A DNA stretch of 64,000 nt from Janthinobacterium sp. J1-1 (GCF_030944405.1 NZ_CP132339.1:3038001-3102000); one strand, 5' to 3'. Positions 46,881 through 57,478 are shown, counted from the first letter of the stretch. Program-made: numbers and translations. The notes: generated from the sequence alone by a model not told the origin.

Positions 46881-48116
46881 ATGACTGACCGTTTGACCGC
46901 CACAGTGCCTGTTCCAGGCCCTGCCGCTATCGCCATTTCCCGACGCTTTCCGCTGGCCGCTTTATTGGCGCTGGCGATGACCAGCTTTATCGCCATCCTG
47001 GCCGAAACCTTGCCCGCCGGCTTGTTGCCGCAGATTTCACAGGGTCTCGGCATTTCCGAAGTGATGACGGGCCAGCTGGTGACCGTGTTTGCGATCGGCT
47101 CGATCCTGACCGCGATCCCCCTGACCGCCATGACCAGCGGCTGGCGCCGCCGCAAGGTACTGCTGCTGGCCGTCGGCGGCTTCCTGGTATTCAATACCAT
47201 CACCGCGCTGGCGCCCAATTACATGGTGGCGCTGGCCTCGCGCTTCCTGGCCGGCATGGCCGCCGGGCTGGCCTGGGGCCTGATGGCCGGCTATGCGCGG
47301 CGCATGGTCGGCGTGGCGCAGCAGGGCAGGGCGATGGCGGTCGCCATGATAGGCACGCCGCTGGCCTTGTCGCTGGGCGTGCCGCTCGGGACCCTGATGG
47401 GTGGCGTGCTGGGCTGGCGCAGCATCTTTGGCGTCATGTCCGGCTTGGCGATTATCCTGGTGGCGTGGATACTGGTGGCCGTGCCCGATTATCCGGGCCA
47501 GAAGCACGGCGAACGCCTGAGCATCCGCCAGGTGTTCATCACACCGGGCGTGCGGCCCATCCTGGCGGTGATCGTGGCATGGATGCTGGCGCATAACATT
47601 CTCTACACCTATATCGCGCCGTTCCTGGCGCCCTCGGGCTTGCGCGCGCGGATCGACCTGGTGCTGCTGGTGTATGGCGTCGGTTCCCTGGCCGGCATCT
47701 GGCTGATCAGCCGCCTGATCGACCGCTGGCTGCGCAAACTGGTGCTGGGCAGTATCGCCGCGTTTGCCTTGATCGCCATTGCGCTGGGCCTGGGCATGGA
47801 CAGCCCTTTGGTGATCTATCTCGGCATGGCGGTCTGGGGCGTGACCTTTGGCGGCGCCGGCACCTTGCTGCAAACGGCCTCGGCTGACGCTGCTGGCGAC
47901 GGCATGGACGTGGCGCAATCGATGGTGGCCACCATCTGGAACGTGGCGATTGCCGGTGGCGGCGTGGTCGGTGGCGTGCTGCTCGACGGCTACGGCGTGG
48001 CGGCGTTTCCCTGGACCGTGCTGGCCTTGCTGCTGGTCGCCTTGGGCATCGCGTGGTGCGCGCGCAGCAGTTTCAAGCCGGGCCGGCGCACGGGCGGCGT
48101 GGTTGCTAGGCATTAA
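46881..48116 (+). CDS. MFS transporter, DHA1-type drug or sugar efflux
   Basis: 411 residues, 12 membrane helices, and the MFS motif between helices 2 and 3 (TSGWRRRKVLL). Helix 1 region TSFIAILAETLPAGLLP and the antiporter motif near RSIFGVMSG fit AraJ/YdhP-like exporters. Probable proton-driven efflux of a small compound; substrate unknown. Monocistronic. Confidence 0.9.
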   Translation: MTDRLTATVPVPGPAAIAISRRFPLAALLALAMTSFIAILAETLPAGLLPQISQGLGISEVMTGQLVTVFAIGSILTAIPLTAMTSGWRRRKVLLLAVGGFLVFNTITALAPNYMVALASRFLAGMAAGLAWGLMAGYARRMVGVAQQGRAMAVAMIGTPLALSLGVPLGTLMGGVLGWRSIFGVMSGLAIILVAWILVAVPDYPGQKHGERLSIRQVFITPGVRPILAVIVAWMLAHNILYTYIAPFLAPSGLRARIDLVLLVYGVGSLAGIWLISRLIDRWLRKLVLGSIAAFALIAIALGLGMDSPLVIYLGMAVWGVTFGGAGTLLQTASADAAGDGMDVAQSMVATIWNVAIAGGGVVGGVLLDGYGVAAFPWTVLALLLVALGIAWCARSSFKPGRRTGGVVARH

Positions 48117-48190
48117 ATGTGTCCGGATGTGAGCGAACAGGGCAAAGTGTGACGATTTGTTAATTTGCGCCACAGCAAACTTCTGGCCGT

Positions 48191-48216
48191 TAGAATCAGG
48201 TCAGTCTGACCAATTC
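48191..48216 (+). promoter_or_regulatory. Perfect 13-base palindrome at the promoter of the SIMPL gene
   Basis: GGTCAGTCTGACC (48199-48211), flanked by GAAT and ATTC, directly follows a TAGAAT -10-like hexamer (48191-48196). The half-site GGTCA is the same as in the catabolic operators, but the spacing differs, so a different regulator is likely. Confidence 0.5.
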
Positions 48217-48275
48217 AATAAGCGGCAGGGCGTACAACGACCCTGTCTGCATTCAACCACCGAGGAGTCGTATCC

Positions 48276-49025
48276 ATGATCAAATCCGTACTGGTTGCCG
48301 CCGCAGCCACCGTTGCTCTTTCCGCGCAAGCGCAAACCTTGCCGACCACCGGCACCCTGGTGGTCGTGCCCGCCTTTGGCGAAGTCAAGCATGCCAATGA
48401 CCAGGTGGTCGCCACCCTGGCCATCGAAGAACAGGACAAGGACAAGGCCGCGGCTGCGTCGCGCGTGAACCAGAAAATGAACAAGGGCGTCGCCATCGTC
48501 AAGCAGGCCGACCCGTCGGCCGTGCTGAAATCGTATGGCTATTACACCTACCCCGTGTATCCGGAAGACCGTCCGCTGCCGGCTGGCGCCGTCGCCAAGC
48601 CGCGAGTGCCGACGGCCTGGCGCGTGGGCCAGTACCTGGAAGTGACCACCGCCAACCTGGCCAGCCTGCCGAAAACCGTTTCGGCGGCCCAGGGCGTGCT
48701 GACCCTGAACGGCCTGAACTTCGGCCTGAAGCCGGAAACCATCCGCCTGCTGGACGACCAGCGCATCGCCGCCACCTATAAAAACCTGAACGAGCGCATC
48801 GCCTCGATCGCGCGCGCCATGGGCCGCAATGTATCGGACGCCGTGCTCGACACGGTGGACTTCGAAGGTTCGGGCAATTACGCTGGCGAAAGCCGCGCCG
48901 CCGCCCCCGCGCCGATGATGATGCGCAGCAAGATGGCCGACGATGGCCAGGTTGCCGAGCCCAGCTTCGAGCCGGGCGAGACCACCCTGGACATGCGCCT
49001 GGTGGGCAAGGTCAAGTTCAAATAA
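48276..49025 (+). CDS. SIMPL domain (DUF541) protein, copy 1
   Basis: 249 residues with a signal peptide ending at SAQAQ (about residue 20) and a SIMPL/DUF541 domain, the family of BP26 and YggE, which are periplasmic or outer-membrane proteins forming ring-like oligomers and linked to oxidative stress tolerance. Motifs include GTLVVVPAFGEVKHAND and RVNQKMNKGVAIVK. A close paralogue follows at 49146. GGAGT precedes the ATG. Confidence 0.88.
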   Translation: MIKSVLVAAAATVALSAQAQTLPTTGTLVVVPAFGEVKHANDQVVATLAIEEQDKDKAAAASRVNQKMNKGVAIVKQADPSAVLKSYGYYTYPVYPEDRPLPAGAVAKPRVPTAWRVGQYLEVTTANLASLPKTVSAAQGVLTLNGLNFGLKPETIRLLDDQRIAATYKNLNERIASIARAMGRNVSDAVLDTVDFEGSGNYAGESRAAAPAPMMMRSKMADDGQVAEPSFEPGETTLDMRLVGKVKFK

Positions 49026-49082
49026 ATTTGGTGTGGCGATATTTGCGACAAAGTAAATATTTCCGCGCTAGAATGACTTACC

Positions 49083-49120
49083 AAAAAATCATGGGGCTAT
49101 GCGGCCCCATGATTGTTTTT
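49083..49120 (+). terminator. Bidirectional-type terminator between the SIMPL genes
   Basis: AATCATGGGGC (49087-49097) pairs perfectly with GCCCCATGATT (49104-49114), an A-run before and GTTTTT after. It lies 25 bases before the second SIMPL start, so the two paralogues are probably separate transcripts or attenuated. Confidence 0.85.
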
Positions 49121-49145
49121 ATCGCCACCCTTTGAAAGGCTAGTC

Positions 49146-49898
49146 ATGACTGTTTTGCAATCGATGCTGTTCGTTACTGCCCTCGCCACCGCTGCGACTT
49201 CCCAGGCGCAAGGCCTGCCGACTGTCGGCACGCTGGTGGTGATACCTGCCAGTGGCGAAGTGATTCATGCGAATGACCAGGTTACCGTCATGCTGGCCAT
49301 CGAAGAGCAGGACGCGGACAAGGCGGCAGCCGCCTCGCGCGTCAACCAGAAGATGAACCAGGGCGTGGCCATCGTGAAAAAGGCCGACCCGCAGGCCGTG
49401 CTGAAAACCCAGGGCTACTACACCTATGCCGTGTATCCCGAAGTGGTGCCCTTGCCGGCCGGCAGCGTGGCCAAGCCGCGCGTGCCGACCAGTTGGCGCG
49501 TGGGACAATTCCTGCAGGTAAAGACGATGAACCTGGCCGCCTTGCCGAAAACCGTGTCGGCGGCGCAAGCCGTACTGACCCTGAACCGCCTGAACTTCAG
49601 CCTGTCGTCCGATACCGTACGAAAAATGGATAATGAACGCATCGTGGCCACCTATAAAAACCTCAACGAGCGCGTAGCGGCGATTGCCGGCGCCATGGGG
49701 CGCAGCGTCAATGACGCCGTGATCGACACGCTCGACTTCGAAGGCGCGGGCTACATCCAGGGCAATTATGCCCCGCCGGCCCCGCCCGCACCCTTGCGCG
49801 CGATAAAGAACGAGGCCACTCAGGTCGCCGAGCCTAATTTCGAACCCGGCGAGACGGCCATCAACCTGCGCGTGGTGGCCAAGGTCAGGTTCAAATAA
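49146..49898 (+). CDS. SIMPL domain (DUF541) protein, copy 2
   Basis: 250 residues, aligned end to end with copy 1 and sharing most positions (for example DKAAAASRVNQKMN, then ATYKNLNER, both tails ending in V-x-F-K). Signal peptide of about 21 residues. The ATG at 49146, with GAAAGG upstream, matches the length of copy 1. Product of a tandem duplication with divergence in the C-terminal linker. Confidence 0.88.
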   Translation: MTVLQSMLFVTALATAATSQAQGLPTVGTLVVIPASGEVIHANDQVTVMLAIEEQDADKAAAASRVNQKMNQGVAIVKKADPQAVLKTQGYYTYAVYPEVVPLPAGSVAKPRVPTSWRVGQFLQVKTMNLAALPKTVSAAQAVLTLNRLNFSLSSDTVRKMDNERIVATYKNLNERVAAIAGAMGRSVNDAVIDTLDFEGAGYIQGNYAPPAPPAPLRAIKNEATQVAEPNFEPGETAINLRVVAKVRFK

Positions 49899-49956
49899 CA
49901 GGCCTGCCATGCGGGACTGATGGCGGTGCCACGCTTTTCTTTGGCCTTGTCTCCTC

Positions 49957-49962
49957 TATAAT
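49957..49962 (+). promoter_or_regulatory. -10 element (TATAAT) of pssA
   Basis: Perfect TATAAT 81 bases before the pssA ATG; no strong -35. Confidence 0.45.
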
Positions 49963-50042
49963 GGCGTTACCGGCGCGCGCAGGCAGCAGGGCGCGCGCCT
50001 GTCAGTTCCGATTACCCTGTAGCACACAAGAAATGGATCAAC

Positions 50043-50894
50043 ATGGCAAACTTCCCCCGTCGTCGAGGCAAGAACGGCAACCCGGCAACGCCCAAGGCAT
50101 CGCGCTTCAGTAAATTCGTGCGGCTGCCGGCGGCCGATGCGGCAGGCAAGAAAACCTTGCGGCGCCGTGGCATTTACCTGTTGCCGAATGCCTTCACGAC
50201 GGCGGCCCTGTTCTGCGGTTTCTACGCCATCGTGATGGCCATGAACCAGAAATTCGAACATGCGGCCTGGGCCATCTTTATCGCCATGATCCTCGACGGC
50301 CTCGACGGTCGCATCGCGCGCCTGACCAATACCCAGAGCGAATTCGGCGCCCAGTACGACAGCCTGTCCGACATGGTGTCGTTCGGCGCCGCGCCGGCGC
50401 TGGTGATCTATGAATGGTCGCTGCGCGGCATGGGCAAGCTGGGCTGGCTGGCCGCCTTCGTGTATTGCGCCGGCGCCGCGCTGCGGCTGGCGCGCTTCAA
50501 CACGAATATCGCGGTGGTCGACAAGCGCTTCTTCCAGGGCTTGCCCAGCCCGGCGGCGGCAGCCATGGTGGCCGGCTTTATCCTGATGATGAACGACCTG
50601 CAGTTTGCCGGCAACCAATTGGCCTGGGTCTCGTGGGCGATCGCCCTGTTTGCCGGCCTGACCATGGTCACCAATGTGCCGTTCTACAGCTTCAAGGACG
50701 TCAACTTCCGCAAGTCGGTGCCGTTTATCGTCGTGTTCCTGCTGGCATTGTTCTTCGCGCTGATCTCGATCGACCCGCCGAAAGTACTGTTCCCGATCTT
50801 TGTCGCGTATGGCCTGTCCGGCTACGCCGTGTTCTTCTGGCGCATGGCCAAGGGCAAGCCGGTCAGCATCGTGCAGACCGATCACGAGCATTGA
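50043..50894 (+). CDS. pssA: CDP-diacylglycerol-serine O-phosphatidyltransferase
   Basis: 283 residues, type II integral membrane enzyme of phosphatidylserine (then phosphatidylethanolamine) synthesis. The CDP-alcohol phosphotransferase motif is complete (DGLDGRIARL ... EFGAQYDSLSD). A basic cytoplasmic N-terminus and about 7-8 membrane helices follow. Monocistronic, closed by a terminator. Confidence 0.95.
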   Translation: MANFPRRRGKNGNPATPKASRFSKFVRLPAADAAGKKTLRRRGIYLLPNAFTTAALFCGFYAIVMAMNQKFEHAAWAIFIAMILDGLDGRIARLTNTQSEFGAQYDSLSDMVSFGAAPALVIYEWSLRGMGKLGWLAAFVYCAGAALRLARFNTNIAVVDKRFFQGLPSPAAAAMVAGFILMMNDLQFAGNQLAWVSWAIALFAGLTMVTNVPFYSFKDVNFRKSVPFIVVFLLALFFALISIDPPKVLFPIFVAYGLSGYAVFFWRMAKGKPVSIVQTDHEH

Positions 50895-50897
50895 TGT

Positions 50898-50935
50898 TGC
50901 CAGGGCCAGACTTGCCGCTCTGGTCCTGGCATTTT
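50898..50935 (+). terminator. Rho-independent terminator after pssA
   Basis: TGCCAGGGCCAGA (50898-50910) pairs with TCTGGTCCTGGCA (50919-50931), 12 Watson-Crick pairs and one G-T, then TTTT. Lies between two convergent genes. Confidence 0.8.
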
Positions 50936-50939
50936 CCCG

Positions 50940-51446
50940 TCACCAGAAAAACCGCCGTTCTTCCTTGTCCGGGTCCGGCCCGTTCATCATCTGGCGCACG
51001 ATGCCGGCCTGGTCGAAATGCACGTGCATCATCGAATCCCACACGCCTGATTCCTTGTAGCGGTAGGACCAGACGTACAGTTTCGGCAGCGCCAGGTAGG
51101 AGGTTTCCGTCGGCCGGCCCAGCAGGTGCAGCACGTCCTGCCGGGTCGACATCCCGATCCTGACCTTGGCAAAGCCTTGTGTGTCGAGTACCTGCTCGAA
51201 CGACATCAAACGCTGGTCGGGACCGAAGCGGGCCATGTAGGTGACCTGGCCGTAGGGACCGTGCGCATATTCCAGTTCCGGGCCTTCGGGCAACTGGTAG
51301 ACATTGGTCGGCGCACCGAGCCGCGCTTCGATGGCGGCGCGGGTGTCGCCCGGCTGCGGTGGCGGACCGCCCATGTTGGCGCAGGCGGCCAGCAGCAGAG
51401 GGAGCAGAGGCAGCAGAAGCGTTGCTATTTTGAATGCTTTTTTCAT
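50940..51446 (-). CDS. Outer-membrane-type lipoprotein, SmpA/BamE-like
   Basis: 168 residues. Signal peptide with lipobox LAAC (Cys near residue 22), then two BamE-like repeats: GDTRAAIEARLGAPTNVY and GMSTRQDVLHLLGRPTE. Probably anchored in the outer membrane with an assembly or accessory role. AGTCACGCC upstream is not a strong ribosome binding site. Transcribed away from rpsO. Confidence 0.82.
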   Translation of the reverse strand: MKKAFKIATLLLPLLPLLLAACANMGGPPPQPGDTRAAIEARLGAPTNVYQLPEGPELEYAHGPYGQVTYMARFGPDQRLMSFEQVLDTQGFAKVRIGMSTRQDVLHLLGRPTETSYLALPKLYVWSYRYKESGVWDSMMHVHFDQAGIVRQMMNGPDPDKEERRFFW

Positions 51447-51628
51447 GGCGTGACTCCCGAAAGACAGGAAAATCCTATCATGCACCGAGAAAAGAGCGCA
51501 CGACTGGATACAGGCAGGCATTTTTCCGATATACTTGCGCGTCTGGTTTGAGCTCAAGCCAGTTTTTTTAATCGTAGTTCACGGTGGATAGGGTTCAGAC
51601 TCTGTGCACCGCATGTGAAAGGTTTATC

Positions 51629-51898
51629 ATGACAGTAGAGAACATCAACAAAGCCGCTATCATCGCGGACAACGCACGTGGTCAAAATGACACCGGCTCC
51701 CCTGAAGTGCAAGTTGCACTGCTGACCGCTCGTATCAACGAACTGAACGGCCACTTCAAAGCCCACTCGAAAGATCACCACTCCCGCCGCGGCCTGATCA
51801 TGATGGTCAACCGTCGCAAGAGCCTGTTGTCCTACCTGAAGGCCAAAGACGCTACCCGTTATCGCGACCTGATCGCTAAACTTGGTCTGCGCAAGTAA
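51629..51898 (+). CDS. rpsO: 30S ribosomal protein S15
   Basis: 89 residues, the standard length ([16 protein letters not shown] ... [12 protein letters not shown]). Binds 16S rRNA early in small-subunit assembly. GAAAGG precedes the ATG. A -10-like TATACT is at 51530-51535. Followed by pnp as in E. coli. Confidence 0.98.
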   Translation: MTVENINKAAIIADNARGQNDTGSPEVQVALLTARINELNGHFKAHSKDHHSRRGLIMMVNRRKSLLSYLKAKDATRYRDLIAKLGLRK

Positions 51899-51923
51899 TT
51901 TTTGCCGTACAAGGTTTATACAG

Positions 51924-51960
51924 AAATGCCTGCGCCAGTTCGCTGTCGCGGGCATTTTGT
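51924..51960 (+). terminator. Hairpin between rpsO and pnp
   Basis: AAATGCC-T-GCG (51924-51934) pairs with CGC-G-GGCATTT (51947-51957) before a short T-rich stretch. Probably a partial terminator or RNase III-type processing site; pnp autoregulation through its leader is known in E. coli. Confidence 0.65.
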
Positions 51961-52121
51961 CATTTGAAATTCCGAATTTATTCCCGTAGATACAGTATTC
52001 TATGCGGATGACCATGTTTTAAAAGCAAAATAGCAAAGGCGGCAAGTGTGACTCCGCCGCCTGTGGTGAGGTGAACGACAGCCCCTGAAAATCTGTCGGC
52101 AAATAGAAAAGGGATACCCCA

Positions 52122-54236
52122 ATGTTTAATAAAGTTACGAAAACCTTCCAGTACGGTCAACATCAAGTGACCCTGGAAACCGGCGAGATCGCACGTCAGG
52201 CATCCGGCGCAGTGCTGGTGTCGATCGAAGATACCGTCGTGCTGGCAACCGTGGTGGCACGCAAAGATGCCAAGCCAGGCCAGGATTTCTTCCCTTTGAC
52301 AGTAGATTATGTTGAAAAAACTTACGCTGCCGGTAAAATTCCGGGCGGTTTTTTCAAGCGTGAAGGCCGTCCTTCCGAAAAAGAAACCCTGACGTCGCGT
52401 CTGATCGACCGTCCTATCCGTCCTTTGTTCCCTGAAGGCTACCTGAATGAAGTGCAAGTCATCATTCACGTGCTGTCGGTCAATCCTGAAATCGATCCGG
52501 ACATCGCCGCCATGATCGGCGCATCGGCCGCTTTGTGCGTGTCGGGCGTGCCATTCAACGGCCCGATCGGCGCCGCGCGCGTCGGTTACGCCAATGGCCA
52601 GTACATCCTGAACCCGACCGTCCAGCAGCTGAAAACCTCGGAAATGGACCTGGTTGTCGCCGGTACCGAAACGGCCGTGCTGATGGTCGAATCGGAAGCG
52701 AAGCAGCTGTCCGAAGAAATCATGCTGGGCGCCGTGGTGTTTGGCCATGACCAGATGAAAGTCGTCATCGACGCGATCCACGACCTGGTGCGTGACGGCG
52801 GCAAGCCGGAAGTCGAATGGGCGCCTGCGCCGAAAAACGAAGCGCTGATCGCGCGCGTGGCCCATTTCGCCAACGCCAAGATCAATGATGCGTATCAAAC
52901 CAAGGACAAGCAGGAACGTACGGCCAAGCTGAAATCGGCCACCTCCGAAGTGATCGCCGACCTGTCGGCCGAAGCGGCTGCCAACGGCGGCGCGGCTATC
53001 GACAGCGCTGAAGTGAACAACATCCTGTTCGACATCGAAGCGAAAATCGTCCGCACCCAGATCCTGGACGGCGAGCCACGCATCGACGGCCGCGACACGC
53101 GCACCGTGCGTCCGATCTCGATCCGCACCAGCGTGCTGCCACGCACCCACGGTTCGGCCCTGTTTACGCGCGGCGAAACCCAGGCGCTGGTCGTGGCAAC
53201 TTTGGGCACCGCCCGCGACAGCCAGAAGATCGATGCGCTGATGGGCGAGTTCACCGATTCGTTCATGCTGCATTACAACATGCCTCCGTTCGCCACCGGC
53301 GAAACGGGCCGTGTCGGTACCCCGAAACGCCGCGAAATCGGCCACGGCCGCCTGGCCAAGCGCGCGCTGATCGCCGCCCTGCCAGCCGCCGAAGAGTTCA
53401 GCTACTCGGTGCGCCTGGTGTCGGAAATCACCGAATCGAACGGTTCCTCGTCGATGGCTTCCGTGTGCGGCGGCTGCCTGGCGCTGATGGACGCCGGCGT
53501 GCCGATGAAAGAACATGTGGCCGGTATCGCCATGGGCCTGATCAAGGAAGGCGGCAAGTTTGCCGTGCTGTCCGACATCCTGGGCGACGAAGATCACCTG
53601 GGCGACATGGACTTCAAGGTAGCCGGTACCCGCAACGGTATCACCGCGCTGCAGATGGACATCAAGATCATGGGCATCACCAAGGAAATCATGCAAGTGG
53701 CGCTGGCGCAAGCCAAGGAAGGCCGCGAGCACATCCTGGGCGAAATGCAAAAAGCCATGCCGCACGTGAAAACCGAACTGTCCGATTTCGCACCGCGCCT
53801 GATCACCATCAAGATCAACCCGGAAAAAATCCGTGACGTGATCGGCAAGGGCGGCGCCGTGATTCGCGCGCTGACCGAAGAAACGGGCACCCAGATCGAC
53901 ATCAGCGACGAAGGCGTGGTCACCATCGCTTCCGTCGACGCTGCCGCCGGCCAGGAAGCCAAGCGCCGCATCGAAGAGCTGACCGCCTCGGTCGAAGTGG
54001 GCAAGACCTACGAAGGCACCGTGCTGAAACTGCTGGACTTCGGCGCCATCGTGCAAGTCATGCCAGGCAAGGACGGCCTGCTGCACATCTCGCAGATCGC
54101 CAACGAGCGCGTCAACGCCGTCGCCGACTACCTGAAAGAAGGCCAGCTGGTACGCGTCAAAGTACTGGAAACGGACGACCGCGGCCGTCTGAAGCTGTCG
54201 ATGAAAGCGGCCGAAGGCGAAGCGCCAGCCGCCTAA
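52122..54236 (+). CDS. pnp: Polynucleotide phosphorylase
   Basis: 704 residues: two RNase PH domains separated by a helical domain, then KH ([20 protein letters not shown], about 565) and S1 ([20 protein letters not shown], about 627) domains. Phosphorolytic 3'-5' exoribonuclease of the degradosome. Closed by a terminator. Confidence 0.98.
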   Translation: MFNKVTKTFQYGQHQVTLETGEIARQASGAVLVSIEDTVVLATVVARKDAKPGQDFFPLTVDYVEKTYAAGKIPGGFFKREGRPSEKETLTSRLIDRPIRPLFPEGYLNEVQVIIHVLSVNPEIDPDIAAMIGASAALCVSGVPFNGPIGAARVGYANGQYILNPTVQQLKTSEMDLVVAGTETAVLMVESEAKQLSEEIMLGAVVFGHDQMKVVIDAIHDLVRDGGKPEVEWAPAPKNEALIARVAHFANAKINDAYQTKDKQERTAKLKSATSEVIADLSAEAAANGGAAIDSAEVNNILFDIEAKIVRTQILDGEPRIDGRDTRTVRPISIRTSVLPRTHGSALFTRGETQALVVATLGTARDSQKIDALMGEFTDSFMLHYNMPPFATGETGRVGTPKRREIGHGRLAKRALIAALPAAEEFSYSVRLVSEITESNGSSSMASVCGGCLALMDAGVPMKEHVAGIAMGLIKEGGKFAVLSDILGDEDHLGDMDFKVAGTRNGITALQMDIKIMGITKEIMQVALAQAKEGREHILGEMQKAMPHVKTELSDFAPRLITIKINPEKIRDVIGKGGAVIRALTEETGTQIDISDEGVVTIASVDAAAGQEAKRRIEELTASVEVGKTYEGTVLKLLDFGAIVQVMPGKDGLLHISQIANERVNAVADYLKEGQLVRVKVLETDDRGRLKLSMKAAEGEAPAA

Positions 54237-54244
54237 TCAGGCAC

Positions 54245-54305
54245 TGCCGGATTCAGTCCGGCAAGTATTAGAAAACCGCCAGCGCGCAAGCCTGGCGGTT
54301 TTTTT
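54245..54305 (+). terminator. Terminator after pnp
   Basis: First hairpin TGCCGGA/TCCGGCA (54245-54263), then AAAACCGCCAG (54272-54282) with CTGGCGGTTTT (54292-54302) running into a T-tract of nine. Confidence 0.9.
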
Positions 54306-54396
54306 ACGTCGGTTGATACAGCGCAGGATGCCCGCGCTGCCTCCTTGTAGATTCGTACGGTTCGTTGCCATTCGATACCATCAAGGAGATTGCGCC

Positions 54397-54939
54397 ATGC
54401 TGAAACAATTGTTGCTGACAGCGGCGATGCTGCTCGCCGTCCTTCCCGTCACCCGGGCCCGGACCGGGGCCAGTCCTGACGCGCTGCCGATTCCCATTGC
54501 GCCACCTTCGGTCATCATGTCCGGCGAAGACATGGCGGCCCTGCGCCTGGTGCATGCGCGCGCCATCGAGCAGCCGGCGTCCGGTGCCGCCTTGCCGGCC
54601 GCGACGCCGATGGCCTTGCCTTTGCTCAAGATCGTGCCGCACGGGCAAAGCGTGTCTCCGTATTCACCTTATTTCACGACCGGCCAGCAGTTGCAGAATG
54701 GCAGTGGCGACTGCGGCACCTTGGCCGACTGCTTCGGGCTGCCGCTCAAGAGCGAAGCGCCGCTGTATGATGTCTATCAGGTGACGCCGCATGGCCCGGT
54801 GACCGTCTTCGTCAGCCCGGTGGCGCCGACCGAAGAGCTGGGCGGGCTGGTGCGGCGCAAGGGTGGCGCCTTGCAGTATCTGCTGCCCAACCGGAAATTG
54901 TGGTCCGCCCCGGTGCTGGTCGGCACCATTACCAACTGA
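54397..54939 (+). CDS. Hypothetical secreted protein
   Basis: 180 residues; Sec signal peptide (LKQLLLTAAMLLAVLP), Pro/Ala-rich stretch, then a compact domain with two cysteines (GDCGTLADCFG) that could form a disulfide. No family recognised. AAGGAG precedes the ATG at good spacing. The next gene begins 9 bases after its stop, so the two are an operon. Confidence 0.65.
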   Translation: MLKQLLLTAAMLLAVLPVTRARTGASPDALPIPIAPPSVIMSGEDMAALRLVHARAIEQPASGAALPAATPMALPLLKIVPHGQSVSPYSPYFTTGQQLQNGSGDCGTLADCFGLPLKSEAPLYDVYQVTPHGPVTVFVSPVAPTEELGGLVRRKGGALQYLLPNRKLWSAPVLVGTITN

Positions 54940-54948
54940 GGAGGCAAT

Positions 54949-55254
54949 ATGGACCAACAACTATTACAGGCGCGCGCGGTGGAGCTGGAACAGCTGCTGG
55001 CACGTCTGGCGCCCGGTGAGGCGGAGGCGGCGGACCTGTACAGTGCGCTGCGGCCGTTGCTGGCGCAGGCCATGGCAGGCACGCTGAGCATGCCGCTGGC
55101 ATGGGGCCATATCCCTGGCGCGCGGCTATTTACGGAAGGCAGCCTGCGCCGCCTGCCCGAGCTGGAACAGGCCTATGCGCGTTTTCGCATCGAAGCGACC
55201 GGCGGCGAGTCGCCGGCCCTGCGCAAGCTGCGCGGCGATATGGAATCACGCTGA
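54949..55254 (+). CDS. Hypothetical small protein, 101 residues
   Basis: Leu/Ala/Glu-rich, mostly helical, no signal peptide or membrane helix (MDQQLLQARAVELEQLL). GAGGAGG lies upstream of the ATG, strong support for translation. Paired with the secreted protein at 54397; function unknown. Confidence 0.65.
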   Translation: MDQQLLQARAVELEQLLARLAPGEAEAADLYSALRPLLAQAMAGTLSMPLAWGHIPGARLFTEGSLRRLPELEQAYARFRIEATGGESPALRKLRGDMESR

Positions 55255-55378
55255 TCCTCTGCATTTGAATATCATTTGTTGTTTCCAGGTAATTGAGAGT
55301 TAGTATTTCTTGACGACAAAATAGTAATCGCTGACGATGGCGCATCCCTTCGATTTTCCTTTTTTATTGGATGCCCCA

Positions 55379-57334
55379 ATGTTGTCCTCCCTCAAGGCCC
55401 GGTTGATCGCCATTGCCGTTTCCATCGTCGTGCTGGCCATGCTGGCCGTCGCCATCGCCAACTTCTTTACCACCCGCAGCAGTACCCTGGCCGCGCTCGA
55501 TACACAGATGCAGCAGCTGTCGCACAGCCATGCGCAAGCGATTGCCGAATGGTTGCGTTCGAAACAGGCGGTGGTGGCGTCGATGAAAATCGGCGCCCAG
55601 CAGGAAGATCCGCTGCCATCCCTGAAAGCGGCCGAGCAGGCCGGCATCTTCGACATGGCGTATGTCGGTTTTGCCGACAAGCATGCGGTGTTTTCGCAGG
55701 AGCGCAAGCGCGCCGCCGACTATGACCCGACGGCGCGCCCCTGGTACAAGCAGGCGCTGGCAACCGGCGGACCGATCATCACGACGCCATATATCGGCGC
55801 CAGCACGGGCAAGCTGGTGGTGACCTTTGCCGAACCGCTGGGCGACAAGGGTAATCCCGCCGGCGTGCTGGCGGCTGACGTGATGATGGATGTCGTCGTG
55901 AAAAACGTCGCCTCGATCAAGCCCACACCGTCCAGCTATGCCTTCCTGGTCGATGGCGGCGGCAAGATCATCGCCCACCCGGATGACAAGCTGACCTTGA
56001 AGCCATTGTCCGAACTCGACGGCAAGCTGACCTCGCAGGCGCTGGCCGAGATTGAAAAGAGTGGCGACAGCGAGACCATCCGCCTGGGCGAGCGCGAAGG
56101 CATCTTGCATGTGAGTAAAGTGCCGGGCAGTGACTGGCTGCTGGCCACCGTGCTCGACCGTGCGGAAGCGACGCATGCCCTGACCTCGATGCTGCGCGCC
56201 TCGGCCCTGACCGCCTTGCTGGTGCTGGTGCTGGCCGCCACCGTGCTGAGCGCCCTGGTGGCACGCGCCTTGCGCCGCCTGGGCCTGGTGCGCGATGCGC
56301 TGAACGCGATCGCCACCGGCGACGGCGACCTGACCAGCCGACTCGATGCCACTGGCACGGACGAGCTGGCGCAGATCGCCAAGGCCTTCAACTTGTTCGT
56401 GGAAAAGATTGCCACCGTGCTGGTGCAGATCCGCAGCATCAGCGCCCTGGTGCGCAGCGAGTCGGCCGATATCGCTGCCGGCAATGCCGACCTGTCGTCG
56501 CGCACGGAAGCGCAGGCGGGCGCGCTGGAGCAAACCGCCAGCTCGATGGACGAGTTGACTTCCACCGTGAAACAGAATGCGGAAAACGCGCATGCGGCCA
56601 ATGAGCTGGCCGTGTCCGCCTCGCAAGTGGCGGCCAAGGGAGGTGTAGTGGTGCAGCAGGTGGTGGGCACCATGGCCGGCATCCAGGAAAGCTCGCGCAA
56701 GATCGTCGACATCATCGGCGTGATCGACGGCATCGCCTTCCAGACGAATATCCTGGCGCTGAACGCGGCCGTCGAGGCGGCGCGCGCCGGCGAACAGGGC
56801 AGGGGCTTTGCGGTGGTGGCGTCGGAAGTGCGCAACCTGGCGCAGCGTTCGAGCCAGGCCGCGAAAGAAATCAAGGAACTGATCGGCGACTCGGTGGAAA
56901 AAGTGGGCGCCGGTGGCCGCCTCGTCGATGAAGCGGGCCAGACCATGGGCCAGGTAGTGGCGTCGGTGCAGCAACTGGCCACCATCATGAGCGAGATCAC
57001 GGTCGCCAGCCGCGAACAGAGCGCCGGCATCGGCGAGATCAATACGGCCGTCACGCACATGGACACCATGACGCAGCAAAATGCCGCGCTGGTCGAGCAG
57101 GCCGCGGCCGCCGCCGAAAGCCTGCAGGAGCAGGCGGTGGACCTGGCGCAGGCGGTCGGCATGTTCCGCCTCGGCGATACGGTAGCAGACAGTGCGCCGG
57201 CCAGGCCGGTGAAAGCGCGCCCGGCGGCTGCCGTTGCCGCGCCGCGTGCCCAGGCCAGGGCCCTGCCTGCCGTCCGCGCGACAAAGCTGGTCAAGGCGTC
57301 GAAGCCTGCCGCCGACGAGTGGGAAGAGTTCTGA
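55379..57334 (+). CDS. Methyl-accepting chemotaxis protein with dCACHE sensor
   Basis: 651 residues. Two membrane helices flank a periplasmic dCACHE domain (about 35-265, with [13 protein letters not shown]), then HAMP and the signalling hairpin ([20 protein letters not shown]). C-terminal EWEEF is a CheR-docking-like pentapeptide. The WYKQA motif is typical of ligand-binding dCACHE domains, often for amino acids. Start at 55379 gives the usual short N-terminus; 55337 is possible. Confidence 0.93.
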   Translation: MLSSLKARLIAIAVSIVVLAMLAVAIANFFTTRSSTLAALDTQMQQLSHSHAQAIAEWLRSKQAVVASMKIGAQQEDPLPSLKAAEQAGIFDMAYVGFADKHAVFSQERKRAADYDPTARPWYKQALATGGPIITTPYIGASTGKLVVTFAEPLGDKGNPAGVLAADVMMDVVVKNVASIKPTPSSYAFLVDGGGKIIAHPDDKLTLKPLSELDGKLTSQALAEIEKSGDSETIRLGEREGILHVSKVPGSDWLLATVLDRAEATHALTSMLRASALTALLVLVLAATVLSALVARALRRLGLVRDALNAIATGDGDLTSRLDATGTDELAQIAKAFNLFVEKIATVLVQIRSISALVRSESADIAAGNADLSSRTEAQAGALEQTASSMDELTSTVKQNAENAHAANELAVSASQVAAKGGVVVQQVVGTMAGIQESSRKIVDIIGVIDGIAFQTNILALNAAVEAARAGEQGRGFAVVASEVRNLAQRSSQAAKEIKELIGDSVEKVGAGGRLVDEAGQTMGQVVASVQQLATIMSEITVASREQSAGIGEINTAVTHMDTMTQQNAALVEQAAAAAESLQEQAVDLAQAVGMFRLGDTVADSAPARPVKARPAAAVAAPRAQARALPAVRATKLVKASKPAADEWEEF

Positions 57335-57478
57335 TGTAGATCGACTGTTTGCGCGCTCATCGGCGATTTTGTCCGGCCATGCCGCCAAAATTGCAGTTCG
57401 TCGCAATCGGCGTGTCTGGCGCAAGCGGTATGGCTATAGTGCTCACATACCGCAGCCAGACACCCCGAGGAGAACAAC

